Shown here piece by piece: positions 53,723-64,000 of a stretch of 64,000 nucleotides of DNA. A model generated the notes under the pieces. It did not search any database. It saw only the letters and a program-made list of their open reading frames with translations, and was not told the origin of the DNA. The translations under genes and the position numbers were made by a program. Origin of the DNA: Plantago major (Eukaryota > Streptophyta > Magnoliopsida > Lamiales > Plantaginaceae). The first letter of the stretch is position 1. Each line of letters begins with the position of its first letter. The stretch lies in assembly GCA_026545765.1 (NCBI GenBank), contig CM048841.1, positions 6,359,145-6,423,144 on the forward strand, in the 5' to 3' direction.

Positions 53723-55474
53723 ACCAAAATAAATTATAAAAGTGTATAATGCAATAACATGGTAGGTTTAAAAAGTGTGGGTGGTTTATTTGGTCACTTT
53801 TTTGAGTTTCAAAGTACAAAATAAGATAAACAATTTTACTTTACCTATAACATTGTTAATATGAAAAGATAAATGATATATATGTAACTGTGTTTTGGAA
53901 TAGACCAGTATATTCATGTTAGTTTTTTTATTTCATTATGTGTGAGTATCTTTTATGCTCTTTATATTTTTTTGAGTGGTTATAAATAAACGAAAAATTT
54001 ATGTTTCAAACAAAAAAAAAAATCTTATTAGTGATATTTTATCATGGTTTTCGTATGCAGTAAACAAAATAAAAAAATGGTCGATCATTTTGTTTAATAT
54101 AATCATGTAATAAATATGAGTAATTCATATAACTCTGAAATCTTTAAATTCACTAATTAGGGGTTCCCAGACACGCTAAGTGATTCAATTGATCATGTCT
54201 TGTAGAATGCTTTAACTCTGAAATCTAGGAAAAAATGATTATGTTTTGTATAATGCTCTATTTTTAGAATTTCTTTATTTCAATTTATCTCATTTGATAA
54301 ATTTATATTTTATATTAATGAATAAAATAATTTATTTAATTAATAATTATATTCAAGATTGATGTATATGGATTCGTCTTGTCACGGTGAACCTAAATAT
54401 ATGTTCAAAATAGTTTTTGGAGTTTTGTAGATAAATTTAATATAAGATTTAATCAAAACTATATATACGTTAAACATACTAAATATAAATAGTGTAAGTT
54501 ATCAAGTGCATTATTATTAATAACTAAAATGGTCCAAGATTTCTTTTCAAATTTAGAATTTATTATTTGCTTTTTTATTTACTTTTGTAAAGGAAAATGT
54601 AGTTAAAAATTAGATATGAGTCCACATATGATTTTCCCTTATGTGTCATGTGTGGTGTTTCAAACATATCAATTTTTGTATAAATATGAAAGGTGTATAT
54701 CATATTTTACGGACCAAAATTACTTTATATTTTTCATTTTTATTTTTAGCAAAATAAATTTCTGAATTGAATGCTCTAAGATATGTTAGTCACTCTCTCC
54801 CTTCCCATCTCAAAATATAAATGAATTTCACCAATTAACATTGCAATATCAACTTCATTTTTTTTTATTTGAGCATCATTACATTTTGGGCATGCAAGTA
54901 TCATAAATATTTATTTATTTTTAAATGGTAGAAAAATAACATGATATCAATATAAAGTAAGTGAATATCACTTGAATTGGTGTTGTATAGTGTTTTTCTA
55001 ACATTCAAGATAAACATGATTTTGAAAACCATTTGGCGAGATGTTTTAATAAAGTCGATTTAACAATTCTCGCACAAGTAGAAGTTATTTAACCACAATT
55101 AGGTTTTTTTTCTTACCTACAACATGTTGTAGTGGTTCCTGGTTCTTGACTGTTGTACAAACCTTATGATAATAGCCATTTTTGGATTTTGTGCTAATAA
55201 TATTGATCATAAACGTTAAAAATGTGCCCATATTTATTTCTACAGTAAATATTTTATGGTAAAACACCAATTTGCACGCATAAAATAGTTGATCATATAA
55301 AACGACATTGAATGTACTGATAAAACATTATAGTTTTAAGTTCGTCATTTTTTAAATTTATAAGGGAGCATCCCGATAAGACTTTGCGTCTAAATTACTT
55401 TCTCCATAATTATTTTTTCCATAATAATCAATATTTTTTCATATCCTTAATTAAGTTTTTCTAACGGTATAATG
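53723..55474. other. AT-rich intergenic DNA without genes
   Basis: No open frame or domain is convincing. A single Stowaway-like end (CTCTCTCCCTTCCCATCTC) is near 54793 without a partner. Confidence 0.5.
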
Positions 55475-55630
55475 CACCCTCCGTCCCAATCTCAAAATTT
55501 CATACTTCAAGGAAAATATATTTCTACTTTATTCACAATGTCCTTGTTTATTTACTAAATTTTACATTTTCAAAATTATTTATATAATACTTTTAAAACC
55601 CATGTTATGGCACACGGTCTGGACGGAGTA
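55475..55630. mobile_element. Stowaway-like MITE remnant
   Basis: The left end is CACCCTCCGTCCCAATCTC and the right end TCTGGACGGAGTA, giving imperfect inverted copies of the Stowaway terminus CTCCCTCCGTCCC. TA flanks the right side. It is about 155 bp, AT-rich and non-coding. Confidence 0.7.
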
Positions 55631-55756
55631 TAAGAGTACTGGTGTGGAAAACAGATTAAAAATTCAATGTGTACTACTATTCTCTAGGATCTGAAGGGGG
55701 TATAAATAATCCTTAATTATGATATCAAAATCAAATTGTTTCTCCATTTTTTTCCT

Positions 55757-56881
55757 TTTAGATAAGGGATAATTACATAGGGCTACCCAATTAGAATGCC
55801 GTTTCTCACTTTTGTACCACTTAGTAGGACAATTACAGTTTAGTCCAAAGATCCATAATTCCGTTGACCAGCTTAATTAAGTTGTTTCAAATCCTGCTAA
55901 TAATGGAGAGTAATATGCATCTCTAGGTTATTTTTTATGGAACAAATGTCTTTATTTCTTTTTGAGTTAAATGGATGTTATGGAGATATCAGGATATCAA
56001 AAGCTGATCAAATCAGTCAAGTACACTAGGAGAAGGAAGGAAGATCAGAGAAACGAGAAACTCTCCTGAGAGTCCGGAAAATCCTGAGAGTACTACACAA
56101 AAAGATTCAGCCGCAAACTTGGCCTTTTGAAAATTTTAAATAAAGAAATTAAAAAAAAAAACACCATACTTCTTCCTCCATCTTCTCCAATTTCTTTCTT
56201 CTTCCTCCATTTCTCCGACATCCTTCTCTTCTTCTCCAGCGGATTTCTTCCTCTTTCTTCTTCTAATAAACTCCAGATATGGAGTTGGAGATTTGGAGCT
56301 GCTATTCAGCTCCGATTGGGAGCTGTTGTAGCTCCAAATCGGAGCTGCATATCTATTGTAGCTCCAAATTGGAGCTGTGAATCGAGTCAGAATCAAGTTG
56401 GAATGTAATACCCGATTCGAGTCATATGTAATTTGAGTTGTGATAAAATCCAATCGGAGTTGTTATGCTCCGATTTCGATTAAATGTTTCGATTGTATTT
56501 TCGGATTTCGATTTTGATGTTCAAAGTATAGATTTGATCTAGGGTTGAAGTTGGGATAATTTACAAATTGAAATAGAAGTTTGGGGGTTTATTTGAGTCT
56601 TTTCGAAATCTTGTGGTGACAAATATAAAAAATTAGATATCCAGGACTTGAATTACTATTTGTCAAAATGTGTTATTGTTTGGCAGCTTCCAAAATCCAA
56701 TAATCTGAGAGGGGCAAAATTGACTTTTCCAGGTTTTAATTCGAATTTGGTCAAATTCGTGGACTAAAGTGTAATTGTTTACATCTAATTGGATAAAATC
56801 ATTATTGTTCGACTAAGTGATACTAATGTATAATTACAACATCTAAAAGGGGGGTCTGGATGTAATTCGCCCTTTAGATAA
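55757..56881. mobile_element. Non-autonomous MULE-like element with perfect 9-bp target duplication
   Basis: The element is 55766-56872 (1107 bp). Its ends are GGGATAATTACATAGGGC and, inverted, GGGCGAATTACATCCAGAC. Further inside, TACCACTTAGTAGGACAATT and TATCACTTAGTCGAACAATA also match, so the imperfect terminal repeats are about 80 bp. TTTAGATAA flanks it exactly at 55757-55765 and 56873-56881. Long terminal repeats plus a 9-bp duplication are the Mutator signature. There is no transposase. The interior has a pyrimidine-rich leader-like stretch (56160-56270) and repeated GGAGCTG/CAGCTCC words. Confidence 0.88.
56280..56400 (+). repeat. Short GGAGCTG / AGCTCC repeats inside the non-autonomous MULE
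   Basis: Words such as TTGTAGCTCCAAATCGGAGCTG-type units (here shortened) recur three times between 56300 and 56385, each a small inverted repeat (AGCTCC ... GGAGCT). Confidence 0.6.
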
Positions 56882-57246
56882 TGATTAAGAAAAAAGTATA
56901 ACCTTGTAGGAACTGTAAGCATAAAAAAGAGCGAGCTAATGAGCTCATTCACACAATATGTATCAAGATTCAATTTCTCAAGCCAATATCTCATTATCAC
57001 ATTATCTCATTGTTTGAATACACATATAGCAACGTATTTACTAAGCCAGACATGAATATCATTATTATTACAAAGGAAGAAGAAACTCGGGTAAATTCAG
57101 CAAGACAACTCTTGATTTCATAGGCAGCTACAATAGTGTTTTATGTGCGACCTTCTCAGGTTCCAGTCTTGCAAGTAGTTGTTTGAAAGGTGCCAGAGAG
57201 TATGAGGTCTTCTTTTAAAGTGTAATTCGGGTAAGCAGATTCACAC
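56882..57246. other. Short intergenic segment
   Basis: I see nothing recognisable. It ends at the copia 2 LTR; CACAC (57242-57246) would be its 5-bp target site. Confidence 0.5.
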
Positions 57247-58712
57247 TGTTAGGAATATCTGTTTAGATTTTGATCAGTAAACCATAATGACTTATCTAGC
57301 TCAGAAAGGTAACTAGTACTCTTAGTTCACTTGAATATTGTAAAAGAGGAAACTTACTGAGTATGTTATTCTAGCAAATCTTGTATAGGGTGTTAGGTCT
57401 CTGAATGTATTTTTTATATCTTTAAAGAAGACCAAGAAGGAAGCATCTAGAAGAAAAACTCTTTTATTGAAGATCAGAAGACTGCACAAGATTGATGAAG
57501 ACTAAGGAAAATTGTGTCCTCAGATACCTTGACTCAGATACCTTGACGAAACTAAGTGTCTGAGAGACAAACGTTTCAATAGGTTTCTGATGCACTAAAG
57601 GTCACTGAGAATGGACTTGGAATGCCTCAGAAAGCTTGCATTCCGTTGACACTACAGGACAAAAGTTGGTACAGTGCATTAATTACGCAGACAGAGATGT
57701 CTGAGTAAAAGAGGAAATCTCTTAAAAGAGACAAAGCTCACTGCCGTACTAACTTCAGATATCAATAGTTTGAATTTCATTGTGTCTAACGGATACTATT
57801 CAAACATCATGATTTTCAACTATAAATATCACCACATAGAATGCTTGAAAGACACATAAGAACTTACCCTTAAACACCAGAACTACATACTTTACACTCA
57901 AGCATACAAGCCTTCTACCTACTTACTCTCAAGCTTTCGGTTGCGACTAAAGCTCTTGAATTCTAAGTAGCATGAAAGTTCTAAGTGTCCTGATTCTTAA
58001 CAAGACTTGCATATTGTGAAGGAGTTGAATCCAGAAGATACATTTGCAACTAATAAATGAGATTCATTCTCTTGAACTTAATCAAGACTTGGCTCAGTAA
58101 AGAACAAGTTACCATAAATTGGAAAGTGTATTAAGTAATCTTGATTCTACAGAGCTCTCCTACATAACTGTAGAAGTTATTAAGAGCCTGCTCACCTGAC
58201 AAACTACCATAACGAAAACACCAACAGGCGTTGAGCATAGGAAGTACTTAGTTTGGTAAACTAAGGAATAGCTCAAAGGTTACTAAGTAGAGGAAGTACT
58301 TGGTTGAGAAAACCAGGAAATATCTCAGGGGAACACTTGGTTGGGAACCTAGTGTAGAAGGAATCAAGAGATAGGATTTTGTAAGGAGAACTCATCATCT
58401 TATCTTAGTGGATTCAAGTCCTGAGAAAGGGCGAGTGGATTAGTTGAGGGATTACGCCACCCTCAGACACCACTATAAAAGCTTTGTGTTATTTACTTTC
58501 TGCACTTACTTTCTGTATTACTTTATACTTGCTGAGTACTTACACACATTATAGCTTGCGGAGCATGTGCACTTATCTGAAAAGACTTCCGCTCTTTGAG
58601 ACTAAGTATCAGATACCTTCACAAGTATCTGAGAAACTGTTTTATAGTCAAAAGTTTGAAAAGACTATTCACCCCCCTCTAGTCTTTTACTTTGTCGTTA
58701 TCTGGACCAACA
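57247..58712 (+). repeat. 5' LTR of copia 2
   Basis: The LTR is 1466 bp. It starts TGTTAGGAATATCTG and ends GTTATCTGGACCAACA. An ACTATAAATATC TATA-like site is near 57822. Two 42-nt hairpin modules lie at 58233-58274 and 58285-58326, and a third hairpin at 58334-58354. It is the same family as 43219-44632. Confidence 0.93.
58233..58354 (+). repeat. Tandem 42-nt hairpin modules in copia 2 LTR
   Basis: Module 1 (58233-58274) has inner stem AGTTT/AAACT and outer GAGC/GCTC. Module 2 (58285-58326) has inner stem GGTT/AACC. AAGTACTT is intact in both (58242-58249 and 58294-58301). The following CACTTGGTT-GGG-AACCTAGTG makes a third stem with one mismatch. Confidence 0.75.
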
Positions 58713-58714
58713 AG

Positions 58715-58731
58715 TGGTATAGAGCAGGAGG
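58715..58731 (+). other. Primer binding site of copia 2
   Basis: TGGTATAGAGCAGGAGG is 2 bp after the LTR. It resembles the initiator tRNA-Met site TGGTATCAGAGC with the C missing. Confidence 0.7.
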
Positions 58732-58829
58732 TTCCCAAGCCTTCTGCACTGAACCTAGATCCTAGATAAGTGCCCACTAACCGCTTACCACCTGCACTTG
58801 ATTTGTTTGTTTAGTGTGTATTCTGCAGG

Positions 58830-58860
58830 ATGTCTTTAAGCGACACTCCTGATAAGCTCA
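58830..58860 (+). pseudogene. Copia 2 gag start, cut by an insertion
   Basis: ATG at 58830 gives MSLSDTPDKL, a plausible gag N-terminus 118 bp after the LTR. From about 58861 the sequence is unrelated DNA, and gag-like sequence returns at about 59932. Confidence 0.6.
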
Positions 58861-59931
58861 AATTATACTCTATTAAACTTAAGAGAATAAGCTGTAGTTG
58901 TAGACTTTGCTTAACTCGGTATCGTTCTCTAGGGAATCAATTAAGCTACCACAATGAATTAGAGAAAACGTTTGTTTGTGAGTAACAAGTTGGTTTTGAA
59001 TAGTTTTTACTTCTAAAACACAAATTTAACGGAAAGCAAATAAACTGCTTTCATCAAATGATAAAGGCGAACACGGCAATAATGATCCGGTTATGCTAAT
59101 TCGATACTAAGGTAATCATTCATACTTGTCACACGGTTGGTATACAGAAAAGCAATCAATCCAATTCAACCAAGTTGTTTTTCGAAGATTTCTAACTAGA
59201 GAAATCGTCAGGTTTGTCAGAACGACGATTCTTAACCAAAACAATTTAGAATGTTTAAAACTAGCGTATTGGATTGAAGGTTTATACGAAAATCTCAAAC
59301 TAGACGAACCTATATGAACGAATATAAACCCTAGATTCGAATCTGCATAACCATCACATAAGTACCGAGTTCTGGAGAGCTTTAGCTACTCATACTTGAG
59401 TTAAAGACGAAAGAATTCATAATCTTAGATACGCAAAGCATAAACATATTGATAATTGCAAGCAAGAGCATACAATTTGACAGATTAATCAAGCAGATCA
59501 TAATCTGTCTTTGATCAAGCATACAATTTGACAGATCATAATCTTCCAGTATGCTCGATTGTCTGTCTTCGCGCTTTTTCACCGCGGCAAGAATATTCCT
59601 TCGCCGCGGCGAGCCCTTGTTGTCGATCTTCCAGTAGGTACTGGAATTCTCGCCGCGGCCAGAATATCTCTTCGCCGGGGCGAGCTTGCTTTTCCTCTAT
59701 TCGCTCATGACAAGGCCTATCTTCAAGTACACTTCGGTTTTTTATCTCTTTACTCTAATAACATCTCATAAAGTCATCTTTCTTCCAATTCGTACCTAAA
59801 GAACAAAAAACCTACAAAACACGAACAAAACACCAAACGTAAAAACGCACAAAAAACACTAAAAAACTATAAATAAAGACTAACAAAGACCACTAAAAAG
59901 GACTAAATGAGACTCTAAATTATCGTCTCAT
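58861..59931. mobile_element. Unclassified insertion in copia 2 gag
   Basis: This AT-rich, non-coding segment of about 1.07 kb ends ATTATCGTCTCATCA on the right and has CGGTATCGTTCTCTAGGG near its left end, sequences I associate with widespread unclassified plant repeats. Inside are two copies of a CCGCGGC-AGAATAT-TTCGCCG-GGCGAG unit (59581-59614 and 59652-59685). A clear target duplication was not found, so its ends are approximate. Confidence 0.55.
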
Positions 59932-61727
59932 CAACAAGTGCTAGACCAACTGGTGAAATTGCATATGAACCAAAGCCCAAACATCTCTAGACATCGGAAG
60001 ATTCCAAGAGAAATAGGCTAGATGGTCAAGCAAAAAACATCATCATACGTTCTACTCCAGACCACATACAGTGCAAATTGTGGTGTGCAAAAACTGTGAA
60101 AGAAGCCTGGTCACTGATTGAAGAAATCTGTGCCGGTACTGAGAAAACCAAGGAAAACAAGTTCGAAGTTTTGAACCTCAGATTCCAAAACTTTAAACAA
60201 GGTCCCACTGAGACACTTGAAGAACTTGATTTCAGGTTCACAACGCTGATGAGTGAGATGGCTGTACTTGGTGGGAGTGAGAGATACTCTAACTCTGAAA
60301 AGGTTGAGACTGTCGTGAGAAGTCTAAATCAAGACTGGGAACACACTCAGTACTTCTATTTCAACCAAGGAATGCCTAACATCACTCCATTGGAGCTTTT
60401 CTCACACTTGGCAACTGTCAACTATGAGACAAAGCAAAGAGGACACATGACTGCTGAAACATCGCATAATGTCGCTCTAATAACTCAAGGTAGTTCTGAA
60501 AAGAAGGATTCCAAAGAGGTGCCTGAGGAAAATGCTCTTGCTATAAAGGATATGAGAAAGTACGTCAGTCAGGAGATTGAAAGAAGAAGGACCAAAGAGA
60601 AGCTAAAAAAGCATCTAGGTCCCAACTATCACCAGTACATAAGTATGCAATTGGCTAGCTCGCTGAACAAGCCTACTCAGCAAGCATTGAGTACTGAGGG
60701 AGTACAAATCGAAAATGATATCTATTTCTATTGTCAGAAACCTGGTCACTTTAAAAAGGACTGCCAAGCTTACAACAAGCTAAAGACATGTGACAAGAAA
60801 GATAGGAGAAATTTCAAGAGAGGTCAGAGAGCTATGCTCACTGAAGAAAGGAAGAAGATTCAAATCCTACTGGATGCTCTTGATCTTGACTCTGAGTTTG
60901 AGGATGAAGATTCAGATGATTCTAAACTTCCATCACCGGAGTTGTGTGGCATCACTCATGAACTAGTTGACTTTGGTCAAAAGAAGAAGGAAATGTGCGA
61001 GGAAGGAAGCAAAGATCTAGAACACCTCAAAAAGGAACTTGATCTTTTTGAAAGAGAATTTATGGTTGTCCAAGCAAGAACCAAAATTCTTGAAGCTGAA
61101 AAGAAATCTCTTGAAAAGGAGTGCTCACAACTGCATAAGCTACCTGAGACAAAGGATGCTGAGAATACATTTCTAAAGGCATAGATAGCTAAGACAGGAA
61201 AGTTACACGAAGAGGCAATAGATATACTTCAAAAGAAGTGTGAAGGTCTTCTTTCTGATAATGAAGAACTCAAAAAGAAAGAATTGTCCTTCCAATCTTA
61301 TACCAAAGCTTGTGACACTCTCACTGAAGTACACTCTTACCTCAGAGATCCTTCAGAGAAAGGAGGACTTGGGCTAGACACACAAACAAATAGCTCTACC
61401 ATTCTGAACAAGAGTGATGAAAGAATGACATTTGTTAGTGGTCAACAAGATGGTTCCCAAACAACCTATAACATTGGTCAGAAAGCTAAGGTTATTGACA
61501 AAGGAAAGGCAGTTGCGACCAAACCTTTGAGGGAAAAACGAGTCCCAAATAAATCTGTTGGGAAAGTTCTTGTAAAGGAACAACACATTGGAAAGTGTAA
61601 CCACCCACAGTGTTATGTCTCTCAAAAAGGGAAGATTACTGGAGCTGACAAATTCTCTAATGTCACGTTTTCTGGAAAGAAAGATGACCCAGAGACTAGT
61701 AAGACTGCTGAGAAAAGATCTCAGTAG
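59932..61727 (+). pseudogene. Copia 2 gag
   Basis: The UBN2-like gag core is at 60078-60430 (CAKTVKEAWSLIEEICAGTEK, RFTTLMSEMAVLG). The zinc knuckle reads YFYCQKPGHFKKDC; the first Cys of C-x2-C is Tyr (TAT at 60723-60725), so zinc binding is doubtful. A coiled-coil region follows (EEGSKDLEHLKKELDLFERE). A TAG at 61182-61184 interrupts it, but the same frame continues to 61727 through SYTKACDTLTEVHSYLRD. It matches the copia 1 remnant at 32640-33130. Confidence 0.85.
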
Positions 61728-63378
61728 GAACCAGGTGCTCGAAATGGCATTGGCTATAGAGCCATCGGGAAACTACTTGCTCATGAGTACAAACTAGAGC
61801 AAGAACGATGGATGAAAGCTAGGATTACTCACATCAATCATCAGAAGTGGAAGAAAGAACAAACCACAAGCAATCTGAATGCCAGGGCTAGAAGGAACCT
61901 GAGAAGGAAAGTAAGTTCGCTGAAAAGCAGACTTAGTAACCTGACAAGTTTCTGAAAGCACCACGAGGAGCACCAAGGAACACACAAAGAAGGAAAATAG
62001 TTCTTGATAATAATGATATTAGTCATTTACCTATAATTCCTCCTTATGTCCCTATTAGACAAAAGAATGTCCCTAAGAAACTCATTCAAAAGTGGATTCC
62101 TACTGGGAGATACTTTAGTCTAGATGGTTGCATTGTTGGAATGAGAACCTAACTCCATGTTTCCTGTTTTGTGCAGAACACTCTAAAGAAGAATCCAACG
62201 TGGCACTTTCATAGTGGATGTGGGAATCACATGACAGTAGACAAAGCAAATCTGGTTAACTACAGAGTGTGTGATACAGGACCAAATATAAGGTTTGCTG
62301 GAGGAGAAGTGAATCCAATTGTAGGATTTGGAGATCTGAAGTTGGGAGACCTTACAATCACTGGAGTACTACATGTAGAGGGATTGAAATATAATCTTCA
62401 CAACATGAATCAATTTGCTGATAAGGGGTTCTCAGTGAAGATCAAATCTAAATGTTGCAAATTGATCGACAATGAGTCAAAGCAGTTAGTCTTGGTTGCT
62501 AGGCAGAAAGGAAGTCTCTATGTTGCTAACTGGACATCTGCCACAACTGAAGAATGCCTTATGGCGAGTCAATCTGGCTACACTGAGGAAAATTGTCTAT
62601 GGCACAAAAGGATGAGTCACTTGAATTTCAAAACTCTGAATAAGCTAGCCAAGAAAGAATTGGTTGTTGGATTACCTAAGATGGCATACAGAAAAGATGG
62701 TGTATGCTCTGCTTGCCAATTAGGAAAACAAGCTAAAACATCTTTCAAGTATAAAACTAGACATTCCTGTGTGAGACCACTGCAACTGTTACATATGGAT
62801 CTCTTTGAGTCCTCAGTAACTAGTTATGTAGAAAAGAAGTATGGTTTGTTTGTTGTAGATGACTACTCAAGATTCACTTGGGTTGTTTTCCTCAAACAGA
62901 AATCTGACGCAAAGGTTGAAATACCAAGCCTGCTGAATAAGCTTGAAGTCATGAAAAATGACAAGGTATCTGTGATCAGAGCAGACCATGGTACTGAGTT
63001 TGTAAACCAGTACATAAAAGAGTTTTGTACTTGCTAAGGTATACAAAATCAATTATCTTCAGTAAGGACACCACAACAAAATGGTGTTGCTGAAAGGAAG
63101 AATAGGCCCGAAAAGAGGCAGCAAGAACAATGCTTGCTGACACTGAAATAAGTGAAATCTATTGGGTTGAAGCTGTAAATACAGTGTGCTACACTCATAA
63201 TAGATGTTTGATCACCAAACACCATGACAAGACTCCCTATGAGTTATTGATTAGTAGACCCCCTAGTATAAAACATTTAAGGGTGTTTGGTTGCAGATGT
63301 TTTATTCTTAACAATGGTAAAGAATATCTAAGAACATTTCAACCAAAGGCAGATAAAGGAGTATTTCTTGGTTATTGA
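61728..63378 (+). pseudogene. Copia 2 protease and integrase
   Basis: After stops in 61728-62110, the frame 62171-63037 begins with the protease. The active site reads WHFHSGCGNHMT, so the catalytic Asp codon (GAT) is CAT, His, at 62210-62212. GAG-pre-integrase follows (LWHKRMSHLNFKTLNKLAKKE), then CSACQLGKQAKTSF, HMDLFESSVTSYVEKK and VIRADHGTEFVNQYIKEF. An indel near 63036 and another near 63105 break the core around the TPQQNGVAERKNR motif. WVEAVNTVCYTHNRCL then continues to 63378. Confidence 0.87.
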
Positions 63379-64000
63379 ACGAATAGCAAAGCTTACAGAA
63401 TCTACAACAAAAGGACACAAAAGATTGAAGAATCTCTCCATGTAGTATTCTATGAAGAAAACAAGAAAATACCCTTGAATGAAGAACTCTCAGATAGGTT
63501 CAAAGAACTTATGATCAAAGATTCTGAACAAGAAACTGCACAAGGAAATAATTCTGTCATTCACTTGGAGGATGAGTCTGACGAAGAAAGGCAACCATTG
63601 CCAAGTAACAACCAGATGACTCTAAGGCATGATGAAGAGTTTCCTATGAGAAATCCAGAAATGGATCAAGTCACTGAGAATCTTCATTATGAAGAGTTCT
63701 CTAAGAAGGAGGTTGCTGAGAATCCTGTCTCAGATACCCAAGACACTAAACAAGTGTCAGATATCCCAAGCACATCACATGTGCCAGATATCTTAGATAC
63801 TGATCAAGTATGTCGTCATGATCATAATGATACAGAAATGAATCAAAATAATAATGATCCTACCTGTTCTAAACCCATTATAAAATGGATAAGAGATCAT
63901 CCTGCAAAGGATGTGATAGGTCCTTTAGACCAAGGGGTAAGAACTAGGAGAGCAATTGCTGAAAATGCAGATTCTCTCTATGAATGTTTCATCTCAGATA
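63379..64000 (+). pseudogene. Copia 2 integrase-RT linker, to window edge
   Basis: The same family sequence continues past the TGA at 63376-63378: an acidic linker, then IIKWIRDHPAKDVIGPLDQG and TRRAIAENADSLYECF, matching copia 1 at 35075-35190. RT itself would begin beyond 64000. Confidence 0.8.

Larger units (their letters stand above)
57247..64000 (+). mobile_element. Copia 2: Sirevirus-like Ty1/copia element, runs off the right edge
   Basis: A complete 5' LTR, primer site, gag start, an insertion, the remainder of gag, protease and integrase are present, and pol continues beyond base 64000. It is closely related to copia 1. In-frame TAG codons, frameshifts and active-site changes show it is inactive. 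Confidence 0.9.

Noticed and set aside
56127..56408. Open frames on both strands in the pyrimidine-rich part of the non-autonomous MULE
   Set aside because: Low-complexity Ser/Phe/Leu or Glu/Lys translation, typical of CT-rich DNA, with no domain.
58860..59924. AAATTAT at both ends of the insertion in copia 2 gag as a target duplication
   Set aside because: AT-rich word likely by chance, and it does not leave sensible element termini.
1..64000. CRISPR array, bacterial operon or defence island
   Set aside because: No spaced repeats of that type; introns, LTR elements and plant gene families show eukaryotic DNA.
1..64000. Genuine tRNA or rRNA genes
   Set aside because: Apart from primer binding sites and the tRNA-like boxes at 51100, I could not fold any cloverleaf or recognise rRNA sequence.

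Overview
The window looks like a stretch of nuclear, repeat-rich chromosome from a flowering plant, most likely a eudicot. The evidence is plant-type Tat-lineage Ty3/gypsy and Sirevirus-like Ty1/copia retrotransposons, MuDR and hAT transposons, a fossil plant pararetrovirus, spliced genes with GT..AG introns and long AT-rich spacers. Almost everything is mobile DNA in layers. Only two small gene-like units look like host genes: a lachrymatory-factor-synthase-like gene at 19007-19521 and a cysteine-rich, defensin-like gene at 48120-48556. Both carry apparent frameshifts.

Layout. 1-15481 is a minus-strand Tat element (gypsy 1) cut by the left edge of the window. It has a plus-strand antisense gene (aORF, 2-2476), a spacer, gag-pol running from 14705 down to 3877, and a damaged 5' LTR (14762-15481). 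Two later insertions sit inside gag-pol: a solo LTR (6987-8018, target duplication CACCA) and a 3.66-kb hAT element (10080-13736, target duplication GTACCTTG). Gypsy 1 itself interrupts a minus-strand endogenous caulimovirid (15482-18889), of which the movement- and coat-protein parts remain. The LFS-like gene follows.

20322-46682 is a single MuDR-type transposase gene (MULE) blown apart by retrotransposons. Its N-terminal exons end at 22066, where a plus-strand Tat element (gypsy 2, 22067-32596) starts with an intact 5' LTR. Its C-terminal exons resume at 44633, just after the 3' LTR of a Sirevirus-like copia element (copia 1, 32597-44632). Gypsy 2 and copia 1 are fused at about 32597. One deletion there explains the missing gypsy 3' LTR, the missing MULE catalytic core and the missing copia 5' LTR and gag start.

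46683-57246 is AT-rich intergenic DNA. It holds the defensin-like gene, two related repeat blocks in shuffled order, a gypsy-type solo LTR, a probable Del/Tekay-type LTR interrupted by a copia LTR, a Stowaway-like MITE and a 1.1-kb non-autonomous element with a perfect 9-bp target duplication. 57247-64000 is a second Sirevirus-like element (copia 2), with a complete 5' LTR, a gag split by an unclassified insertion, and pol running off the window.

No functional pathway links these genes. The strongest unexplained signals are: (a) a 42-nt tandem hairpin module in the Sirevirus LTR leader whose stems covary between copies and which carries an invariant palindromic AAGTACTT; (b) a conserved antisense promoter architecture in both Tat elements; (c) an array of phase-0 exons of 105-159 bp in the Sirevirus extra gene; and (d) the over-represented word TCAGAAAG across that element in all frames and in non-coding DNA.
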